Origin: Hyposmocoma kahamanoa
Taxonomy: Eukaryota; Arthropoda; Insecta; Lepidoptera; Cosmopterigidae
Direction: 5' to 3'
Assembly (NCBI RefSeq): GCF_003589595.1
Contig: NW_020654810.1
Coordinates: 20,517,748 to 20,581,747 of the forward strand
DNA: 64,000 nt
The notes under the pieces were generated by a model that ran no database searches, had not been told where the DNA came from, and worked only from the letters and a program-made list of their open reading frames with translations. Within the stretch, counting starts at the first letter, position 1. The number at the start of each line of letters is the position of its first letter. The translations under genes and the position numbers were made by a program. This document shows, piece after piece, positions 12,301 through 24,300 of this stretch.

Positions 12301-15300
12301 CAGTGTTTTAAATGAGTCGCATTTGTTTTATTAGTCGAACCGGTAAAGAAATTAGTGTTTTATAAATCCATTAAAATGCAGTTTAAGGTGCTACTAGGTT
12401 ACTTACTACATCATTGAATTTTATTGCCCTCATTCGGGGTGAAATTTTAAATTGAGATTGTTTTTACATGTTTTTATTTATTTATCCAAAATATCACAAA
12501 ACTACGAAGACTACGAACGGATGGAGGACTTGGGTATATTTAATTTTTAAACGACTTATTACTATCACACAGTAATTTCAATGAGTAAAAAAGATACAAA
12601 CTTACCAAATGACGTTGCAACATTAGTAATCAAAGCTGCTAAGCCCGATGCTATGAAAAACCTTTCCGGTGAGGGATTCAACCCGATCATGTAATAGGCC
12701 ACAGTGGTAAATACCAGCGGGATGGTGGCAAACACCGGCGCCTCCGCTAAGGTCTTTGAAAGGAAGTACACGTCAGCTCTGTACATCCCTGAGTGGTGCT
12801 CCCGTATGAATATTGGCAGTTCGGAGCAGAATACCTAATGTAAGAGAAAGACATTAGTTATACACAGGTGTTAATTTATGTTCACAAGTCACACACACGC
12901 ACACGCCCATGCTCACGCACAGGCCCATGCGTACGCACACATTCACAAGACACACACTATTTCTGCTATTAATGGCAGGATGTTAACGTTTATTACTTAA
13001 TACTAACTTTGCATGCATATCAATAGAATACTGTTTGAACTGCCCATGTAGATATAATACACAGTAACTGTGATTTTACTATGTATGCTTCAATAAATAA
13101 AAATATGTTTTGGTTCAGATGGTATGAACTTAAAGTGTGACCCAACCGATTTTTTTTTCGATACTTAGTGGTTTCCATAGTTAAAGTCGTTCGCATTACC
13201 GGGTCAAATCATTGACTTCGAGTTGGAACACAATTAATTTAACACCTTGTATATTGTGACTTAATATTGAGTAACTCTGCTTGTTTGATTATGATTAATA
13301 TTCCTCTTAATTATTTTGCAATGAGCGGTGGAGCTAGAGAGTGGGAGAGCGGATGCATCTAAATGGAGAGGTCGACAGTGTGATAGCCTGGTGCCTGTGG
13401 TATGTATTATTGGTGTGTACAAGATAAAAAGTTGTTAGATCATTTTAGTAACAGGGGGTGTAAAGTATTTTTTCCTTTTGATTTTGAAACCATTTTATCC
13501 TCAAACCTTACTTAATCAAATAGCTCACGTCAAGTAAACCTCTAGAGCATTGAATTTAATTTATTAAAATTAACAATTTCTTTCTGCAATATTTTGTAAA
13601 TGTTTGTGATGTCTGTTGTTGTAGATCTTCTAGTGAAGTTTGCCTTCAAAAATCGCCAGTCAAATTCTAGCTAATAAACGTGTGTCTTTTTTTATGATAC
13701 GAAGTGACGGGACGAACTAAGTCGTGCACCTGATGGTAAGCGACACGCCTGTTCATAACAGTTGCAGTGCTTAAAACTAGTTTTCCTTAATCTTGACTTT
13801 GGCGAAATCATCGATTTATTGATGAAGCTATAACACTTTAAAAAAGAAGAATGACACTTACGTTAATGACAGCAAAAATGTTTTGGAAAGTCATATTGGT
13901 AAGGAACATGAAAATGGCTCCGTTGATGTTCATCACCCCGTCCTGGTCTAGGTGCTGCCCAAAGTAAATCACGCCGATCAATATTGATACCATCTGCAAA
14001 ATTTGTGAAATTCAGGAGAATTGCCTCGGCAAAAGTACTAGGCGGAATATAGATTCTTTACCAAAGCTCAGCAGTTTTTTCTTTTTTTAACCGACTTGAA
14101 AAAAGGAGATTCTCAATTCGATTGCGTTTTTTGTAAGTATGTTACGCAATAGTAACTGGATATTTGTGAACCGGTTTTGATGAATCTTTTTTTTTTTTGT
14201 TGAAAAGAGGGTACCTCAGTATTGGTCCCATTTAAATTTAAAGGAGATATGTACCTCTATAGATAAGATACCTCTAAGGGCGAACTAGGGGTGAATCCGG
14301 TTTCGCGCACTTTCCGGTAATCGATTTCAATAAAACTTAGCAAATAGATGTAATTCCACGAACTTTTGAGGTCGGTTTTTTTAGTACTCTCTACTGAGAT
14401 TATCACAGTTCCGAACATTTGTGCGCGCAAATGTTTCCCAGATACTTGACCATATCATTTGGTATATAATGCTACATGTGTTCGTACGTCAAAAGTGCTT
14501 TTGTCACATAAAAGTCATAAAAACAATATGAAATTCATAAGACTAGCTAGTACAACACAAACTTAAAAGTTTATTATGTTTTGTAAAAAGTCATGAAACA
14601 TAGGTTGTTGTTTATGATGTTAGGAATATAGGCCCGCGAGGTTGTTAGTATTTTAAAAATAACCCCGTATACTATTATGTGACATTTTTAACTCCTATCT
14701 AAGCATAAAAAACTTAACTTCGTTCATAGAATTCTTAAATCTCTCATCTGAAAAGGTGTAATCTTGCAGATGTGGCCTTGTTACACCTAAGGTGTGATTT
14801 TAAATCATAACACAATATACTCAATATCACACATATATAACATTACTGAAATAATATCTTGAAAGTAGAGATATCAGCCTTCATTAAAGTTTAATTTAAA
14901 TATTTCAATTAACAACACTCACAATGGTCTGCAGAAAGCGAACTTTGATGAGCATAGGCTCCTTCGTAACGGAGAGCCAAGAACGCCAGAGCACCGCTCT
15001 GAACTGCGCCCACCACGACGCCTTGTATGGCGAACGGCGTACGCGCAATGCCGCGGTGCTAGACCACGGCAAATCTGCCCAGCCGCCGGATATCTTTCGC
15101 TATAAGGAAAGAAGTTATACTTTTGTTGCTTGACGATTTTGATGATGATATCAAGCGAGTGATTAGCATGTCGATTTTTTAATATATCAAGTAATCGTAA
15201 TTGCTATTTTTTCAAATGAAACTTTTTTCGGGTTTAACATTGAGTATACTATTTTTTAAGTTTCGAGCTTTTTAAGAGTCAGTTAGACGTGGCCGTAAAG

Positions 15301-18300
15301 GAAATAAAAATAATAACAGTATCATTTTTAAATATGTTCGGGAAAACTAAGGACAGGTGCGCATTGGCGTTCATTCCCAATAGTTCCATGTACTTAGTTT
15401 CACATGGAACAATTGTAACCCAAAATAATAATAACGCATAACGCACTCAACATAGCCCCGCACTAAGGAAATCGTATGTCGCGGGTGTCATCGACACACA
15501 CATAGACAACCACAAATTACACCCAAACTCACGAAATAATTGTAGGTCATACAAATATTTCTCCCGGCCCGGGAATCGAACGTAAGACCTCTGCGTGGTA
15601 TGGTAACCGTTCGGCCACGGAGGCTGTTAAAAAAATTTGTTGTTACAAATTCAATGTTTTTTATTTTTATTCCTATTAGTCCCATACGTAGAGATTCCTA
15701 ATGAATTGGTTAGTTGATTGAGAAGTTAAGCGTTTACACATAAACTCAACAAAAATCGCTAGCTTTGCAGATATTAAGCATGATAATGTTCAGACTACAA
15801 ATTATGATCGACATCCACACATTGCGACACTGCTACAAACATCACTGCCAAAAACTTACCTCATGGTATAGAGCATTCTCAGCTTCAGCAGCAATCTTGC
15901 AGCCGAGTTCAGATTTAGTAAAGGCAGAGCACACAGTATCGATAGTGTGACGCGTGGCTTCTTCACGACCTGGCACACCGGCTAGCAGCTGGATAAAGTG
16001 GTCTGCGGGGTTGTAATTCGCTGGACAAGCTGCACCGAGCCTTGTGTGAATAATATGGAGAATAAAAGCGTTAACCTGTTTGCCAGTGCGACTATTTTTC
16101 TGTTCGAAAGGACATAAATTACTCACTCTTTAAAGAAATCGGTGGCTTGATCAGGGGAGCCGAGGAAAGCGACTCTGCCATCAGCCATTATGAGCAGTTT
16201 GTCGAACATAGCATACAGCTCTGAAGACGGCTGGTGGATCGTGCAGACCACTGTCTTGCCTTTTTGAGCTAGACCTTTGAGCACCTAAATATTTTAAAAG
16301 AACGTAAGTTTCTAGTTAACTGTTTTTGTCATTGTTGAATTAGAGGAAGCAAAAGAAGAAATGTCACAACTTTTTATGATCTTATCATACTTATTAGTAG
16401 TCTGCAAACCTGAATAACGTTCTGTGCCATGAAAGAATCGAGCCCTGAAGTGGGTTCATCGCAGAACATGAGAGGAGGGTCGGTGAGGACCTCGCTAGCG
16501 AATGAGAGCCTCTTCATTTCACCTCCCGAGATACCCTTAAGCCGGCCGGGAATGCCTATCACTGTGTTCTGGCATTTTGACAGGGCCAACTGCGGGTAAA
16601 CCAAAAAAAGTTTATCTTACTGAAAATTAATGTTTTAAATAGGATTTTTCGAATATTCAACAAGCATATGTTGTCTCTAAAAATACTAAAAGAAATATCA
16701 AAATAGTATTTATACTTTATTTACCTCTTGAATAACTTCTTGAACTCGACGCATGCGCTGCGCATACGGTATATGGCGATCCATTCGAACTAATGCCTGT
16801 TTAATATGAAAAAATGAATGTATGTAACAAATTATAGAGAGTGCGTGTCTATTATAAATTTAATTTTAAATATGCTCTATTATAATTTACCTGAAAAATC
16901 AAATGTTCTTTAACTGTCAGAGTACCAATAAACAAGTCCTGCTGTTGCACATAAGCCGACATGGCTGATAGAGCTTCTGGCGTGGCTGGTTGCCCGTTCA
17001 GGGCTCTGGTTCCACTGGATATCACTCCACTAGGAGTCCGGAAGGTGAGGGCGTTGAGGAGTGTTGTTTTTCCAGCTCCTGACGATCCCATTATGGCAAG
17101 TAGTTCGCCTGGGTATGCCGCTCCATTGACTAGTAGAGAAATACTAATTATTGAAATGTAAGTTCATCACAGAGATGCGTGAGCAACCTGCCAAACATAC
17201 GCCCCAATGTTGGACACGGGTCACCTCTAAGGACACGATTTAGACCATACTCCGCTGGTCCAATGTGAGTTGGAGACTTCACACGTTTTCCAAGGATTGT
17301 GGTATGCTTCTTCAGCATGTAGCTTTCATCACGATGTTATTACTCACCGTGTACATGTGTTTTTGATACAAAACATTCTCAAATGTACGTATCTTAGAAA
17401 TTAAAGTCCTAAGTATCGATTCCTCAATTCAGATGTAATTGTTCTCGCACTTACCTACCACACCGCTCTCCGAAACGTAAGGTACAACTTCCTATTACTA
17501 TTGTCAATGTAAAAGAACATGTACTAAGATTGCAAATACGCTCAAGGATAATCAAATCGAGCAGATTTAACAAAATGCGATCGTTATTTCATTTTAAATT
17601 CGTGACGCCTCTTTTCATTTACCTCGTTTTACCTCGTGTTGCAACGTCCATGGTCTCGAAGGGTTTATGTAGAAATTGAGTCCCTTCGAGTTCATGGACG
17701 TTGCAACACTTCCGAATCGACGAGGTAAATAAAATATGTTTTTTATACACGATTAAGTCCCGAATTGAATTATAAATGAAATTATATAAGGGATTAAAGA
17801 GTAGCAAGATGCAGAAATTATGCAGCAAGATGTGTAGAGGACATTGTCAAAGTCATAGGTTGTAGATGGGTGAGACTACGTAAGATCTTCGTGGATGACA
17901 CAAACTACGGGAGACTTTAAAAAAAAGTTTAAAGTTTCGAACTGACTGGACTCAAACCACCGTCGGTTGCCACATCGGGGCCACCCACCACTGAGATACA
18001 AACCGAGTCTCAGTTGGAAAGACCAGGGGCCCCAGTGTGGCAATTAACTGACGCTCGTTCGAGTACAGTCAAATTGAAGGATTTTTTCTTTGTGTTATTT
18101 GATATTTATATCAATAATAATAAAATTAACAAACTATTGGAGCATTTTCCCAAAAATATATGACTATCATGATTATAAAACCATCAAGATATTCAATGAA
18201 ACAAATATTCCAACTTAGGTTTAGATTATAAAATACATCTCTCAAAAGGTATACAAAAATAACTTTTTGTAACAAAATTTTTTCTTACCATTCTTTAAAA

Positions 18301-21300
18301 GCTGTTTTCTTTGCTGGAACATGCGATCAGAAGTCTTCCAAAAAGTCCAGAAGCTTCTATTCCTGGATCGTGATTCAGTTGTGAAAGCATTGACATCTGC
18401 CCAGGTGTAAGTGACTTTTTCCACAATTCCGATGGCGCCATAATTTCTATGTGGTGGTAAAGCTAAGGTCACTTCTCCACCGCTGCCACGGGGTGTCACG
18501 TTGGTTGGCGTATTCCCATCCTAAGGAGCGGTTATGTACATATCAAACGACCTCAATGACCCCACGGCTAGTAGCATAAAAAAATCGAGTTCTTAGGGTT
18601 TGGAAAATGAAACGATTTTTTCGTGTCTAAAATCACGTACATTTTTTAGTTTTTTTAAACAAAGCATCGTTACGAGCTCTCTACGGGTCCCATGGTGGTT
18701 GCCAGCGACTTTAGGACAAACAACACTAATTTCTTTTGAAAACGTTCTACAATTTGATTAGAATATAATAGAATAGACATTTATTGCAAAGCCTCGACAC
18801 ATAGATACAAAAAAATTTTGATAACAGGGACAAACAAAACAAAATAAAACGAATTAATAAACAAAATAAAAATACAATAAAACAAAAAAACAACATAAAA
18901 TAAGATAAAACTGGCAAAAAGCCAAAAACAAAATATAACGACTACAAATGTTGTACTGTCATTTGTGCGGTTGTAGAGAACGCAAAAGGACTTCATTCAT
19001 TCACACATCATATTTTACCACTAGCTTTTGGTAGAAGAATAAAATATCATGATAACCGTCGTAAGAAAACACTGAGATTCAACTAAAGGTGAATTATTTT
19101 ATTTAAATGACTTTGCAAACGCTTTTGAGCCATTCAAAAGTGACGGGTGGAATATTTTGACTCGTTTTTTCTCAAACTTCGACTAATTTCTCCCTAATCA
19201 TTTGGTTAACCATATTTAAAATAAAAACATCATGAAGCCAGATGTGCATTACAATCGCAAATATTTATTTATATAAATTTATGACATTATTTGTTAAACT
19301 TAAAACTCTTAAACTTTTAATTTTTTAAGTGTGACGAGTCAGACGCCCATGACTCTCCCCTGTTTGAGTTGATCGCTTACTGCTATATATTTTGTTCAGC
19401 AAGGTTTTCATATGTGACAAATTGAATGTTAAAGTTCTATTTTATATATACACTGCATTAATAACTTTCTTGAATTTTAAAGAAATTCATATGCCAAGTT
19501 GTGAACTGTCGATGCTAAATGGAGAGGGCCTGTGCTAGATTCCGGGTAGGATTAATTTGGGAATCAAACTTTTCTGCATTGGTCCTGATCTGAATGTTCT
19601 GGATTAATACCTTCGAACTTAACCAGTTGCACGTTAAAAACATAAATCACATAAGCGCTAACTAGCATGAGTAGCTAATTAGTAGCGTACGAAACAGAGA
19701 CAGTCTTGTAACCGTCTTATCTTTTGAATGTCTCAACCCTTGTATTTGTAAAACGTCTTTTTCAACTTATCAGAATGCACATACTGACCTAGTCAGTATA
19801 TGCAATCTGATAAGTCGTGTCTCCCAAGACACGGTTTTCTGTGTTATTATGAATTTATGACTTATGCTACACTAACAATGCTTGCCCATTGTTCTATTAT
19901 TGTTATTTACTTAGACCGTCTGTCTAAGTACGTCTCACTGAGCACAGGTATCTTTTAAGAATAGGGTTTAGGTCGATAATTCCCAAAGTGGTCTAAATCG
20001 ACCCGTAGGGGTTCACTTCGCCCCACCATGACGAACATCCATCCATGACAGCGATACAACAATACGGAATATATGAGACGTTAATGGGGATTCACGGGAG
20101 TGGAACCCATTTAGGCAGATCGTGACCAAAATTTTACGTTTCCATAAATAGAATAATCCACATTACACAGTTATTTTATAATAAACACATTTCACAACAA
20201 ATGAAATATTCGTTTAGATAAATCAATATTTATAACTTAATGTCAATTTGTTTTTGAATCGACTTCAAAAAAGGAGGAGTTTCTCAATGGTTCTCAATTT
20301 GAGTGTATACTTTTTTTGTATGTATGTATGTTACGCGATAACTCACTTTGTGAACCGATTTTGATGATTCTTTTTTTTGTTGGAAAGAGGGTACCTTAGT
20401 AGTAGTCCTATTCGAATTTGAAAAAAATATTGCACCTCTAAGGCTCAACTCACACTGGCGCAGAGTCGAAGCGTCGCGGCGCGTCATGTTTTTCGCCTAT
20501 AGCATATTTATCTATATTTTCCAATTATTAAGGTACAAATTTGTGTTTTGCAAATATGGAATCGAGTGGCGACGCTTGGTAGCGCGTCGTCGCGCGTCGA
20601 CGCGTGTCGCGACGACTCTGCGCCAGTGTGAGTTGAGCCTTAGGGTGGCAAACGAGGGGATGGATGATTTTTGAGGTCTGTCCTTTTAGCACTCTGTACT
20701 GAGATTATTATTTATAAAGTTTCTCACTAGCACTGTGTCATTTCAAATTCAATATTAGAAGGGCGAGAGGTCTACGCAAAACAGAAAAATGGCACGTGGT
20801 CGATCAGACAAAAATATAGGAACTTCTGGTTTAGGCCATAGTCAATCACGCTGGCCCTATTCAGCTTTAGAGCTACACGTCTTCGAAGAGATTTTCCTCC
20901 TTCAATCCATAACTTTTGTGACGATGTTTTACGTCTCCCTTTTGGCAAGTGATTATTTGCAATTTCAACTGCATATGAGTCAAAAAGAAGCTGGGAGATA
21001 ATCGGAATTGAACTCTCGCATTCTCGAAACTTGGCTATGGGTATGTCATAGTAACACGAAAAAACATCTACCTATAAGAAATTAAACTATTTTTCACACA
21101 CTCTTTTTTAATAACACACTCTTTTTTGTAAAGTTATTCTGTCTTTCGTCCTACACAGTAACAAAAAATCAAATTATTTTCATCACCTTTTTTTTTTAAT
21201 TGGGTGTCTAATTTTAACAAACAAATCGTTCAATAATGATAAGTTTATTATTGAAAATAATTGATGTAAGGTACGTGAGTAGCGTGAACAGAGATGTGCA

Positions 21301-24300
21301 GTGGGTTAAAACCCAATCAACCCGCACGGGTTTTAGGCGGGTTCTTACCCAGAGCGCGGGGTTTTAATCTATTTCTGCCCAAAATCGTGGGCAGAAACAA
21401 CTACTACGGAATTTGGTATAATTCCTATTACAATACTTATTACAAATTATTATGGTAAAAATCATTATTATACAAAAAAGAGGTATCATCACACAATACC
21501 TTGCAATCGTGTGGATTCTCACCACTAAGGATGCACATTAAGATTCGATTTTTATGTAGATCGATTCAAGTGCATACGATCTAACGATTTTTCTTGAATC
21601 GATTTAATAGAAAGGCAAATCGAATCGTCCAGAAAAGAAAGCAATTAACTTTTTGATATAATAACATTAAATTTGAACTAAACTCGATTTAAAACAAATA
21701 TTTCATTGTAAATAGTTTTTGCACTCGATTTCGGGCATTAATGGGGTTTGATTCGATTTAAACCCGCTAATAACAAGGCTCTGAGCGTGAATCATGCTGC
21801 GTATACTTACTTAAAGTTTTAAACTTATTAGTTAAAAAAACTCTATGTTACGGTTCTTATTTCAAAGGTTCTTATTTCTCCTTATAACCATAACACTTCC
21901 CCTTAAAAATTCTGACTAAATGCCCAGTGTAGCTAATGACTTATAAAATGAATACTAAGACGTGAAATTACCTTAGTGTTTTCCACATGGGCAGACTCTA
22001 GGAGGGGATGTCGCGAATCCGATCCGTCGCCAAAGGGGTTGGTCACCACTTGTATCGATTTGGATAATAAATGCAACATATATGCAATTACAAGACAAAG
22101 AATATTCAGGATATATTTAATCATCGTTAAGCATTTTGTCGAATACTAGGTTACTTGGAGTTTTAAGAGTTCTTCAGTGTTAAAACTTGTTTAGAGTCTA
22201 TACTGCCTCAGCTGGAATTAAAATTTTTCCCATACTAATATGGTTCAAATTGTTTAGGTCCAGCGGCAGGGACGCTGGCTTGATTTCAGAATTAATTTCC
22301 TTATAAACGAAATTAAAACCATTTGAAAAATGTATATCGCATAGTATACGTGTTCTATTTAGTTTCATTGGTATAAAAAAAATCATTAATGTATGTGCAC
22401 TTTATAATAGAATAAATGGTTTTTTTTTCTATCGTGATTATTTTTAGGAATCGTGTTATCACCCCGTATAGTTATCAGTGTATATCCACAATTTTATTAT
22501 ATATTTTTTCAAAAGTGATTGATTCAACACTTTGTTATGCGGAATCAACTAAAACCATTCGAGGTAGTATGGTCTCTTAATGGAATGCACGTAATTAATA
22601 AAGTTTCAAAGAAATAAATGGCCTTGCGTGACATAGATGTAACAGTAGTTATATACGTTAAGCTTACAATGCTAACTCAGTCAGGGATTTTTTTTAATTA
22701 TTTTTTTTTGGTAAAATGTTTACGAGTAAAGATACCAGTGCACTCTAATAGTTTTTTTAACAAGTCGTCTGCCTGAGCAACTCGTCTGTCCATAGCAGTT
22801 CCAGCAGTGCTGTTCAGAGTTTTAAATCAGAAAGATCTGTGGGGCACTGCCACTGCGCCCATCACCCTGAGATATAAGTTAACAACTCCCAAGTGCCTGT
22901 AATTTTATCAGCGCCCTTATCGTTCAAAACCGGACCGCAATAATACTCACATTACTGCTCGGCGGCAGAACCGTGCCAAGCCAACCGTGCCAAGAGACTT
23001 ATAGGTGACTCGGAATTAGTGGAGGCGAAGCTGCAGAGCCTTGAACACCGCCGTAAAGTTGCCTGCTTATCGGTATTTTACAGGATATATCACGGAGAGT
23101 GTGCGATGGAATTACATGATTTAATTCCGCCTTCCCCTTTCCATCACCGGGGGACTAGGCGTAGGCTTGGGTTCCACCCCTATGTTGTGGATATTCCAAA
23201 GATTCGCACGAAGCGTTACGCTTCCACATTTATATGGCGAACGGCTATGGAGTGGAATTCCCTGCCTGCAGACTTGTTCCCTGAACGTTATAACTTGGAC
23301 CTTTTCAAGGCGAGAGTGAATAGGCATTATTTAGGTGTGCATGCTCCATCGTCGACCTCATCGTCACTTTCCATCAGGTGAGATGGAGGTCAAATGCGCA
23401 CCTATATTTTATAAAAAAAAAAAAAAAAAGAAATAGGTAACGTGGTAGTACTTCTACTCTACTGATACTAAAAAAGTACACACATATTCAAGTGCAATAA
23501 CCGAATCCGTTTACCTAACTCCGCGTCCTGAGCTAGTAACAATTACATAAAAGTGTGGTAACGTTAGAAGCCCTAGTGTGAATTAGGGCTCGGAATTAGG
23601 GAGGGACCCGTATTGGTTACCGGAACGCCGGAACTGTATCGTGTTACATACACGTGATACCGGTAGCGCTCTGTCACACCCGCAACAGACCTTTGAGGAC
23701 CTTAAAGGGTGACATTTTTGACAGTGGAACAGTTTAAATGAATCACGAATAATGATTAGGGCCACTGTATTGCCGCGTTTTTTTAAGATTCAAAGTACAG
23801 ATGACAATATTGCCAATGGGGTGAAACTGATTAACAACCGGTTAATTGGATCTTCAGCTTGACTGTTCTTGAGGACAATGTTCGATGAATGCGAATGGGT
23901 AGCATTCATCGAATGAAAGTTGTCCTCATTGGTTGTCGATGTGAATTATAATTTATAACTTTTTTTATTTAATGTAATACGAATATGAATTTTAGAATGG
24001 ACTATTCAGTGAATTGTGATGAAAATAAATTACTACAATAAAATTAAAGCATATCAGAAAGAATCGCGTAACATCGAAACAATACCAAACTTGGTAAACA
24101 ATCACTAAACTTATTCACGTAATACGTAGGTACTCATCTGATATTGTCTTTCTATTAATACACGACTTACAACCAAAATGTTCTCAAGATTAACGTCCTT
24201 CTAGATTCGATACGGCACCTTAAACTATCTTTGACTACGCATAAGAGCTCTGACGGATATAGCCCATTGAATCGAATTGAAGACAATAAACATATCAATT

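Noticed and set aside
14924..15133. plus-strand open frame
   Set aside because: Antisense shadow of white exon 9, which has clear White protein similarity.
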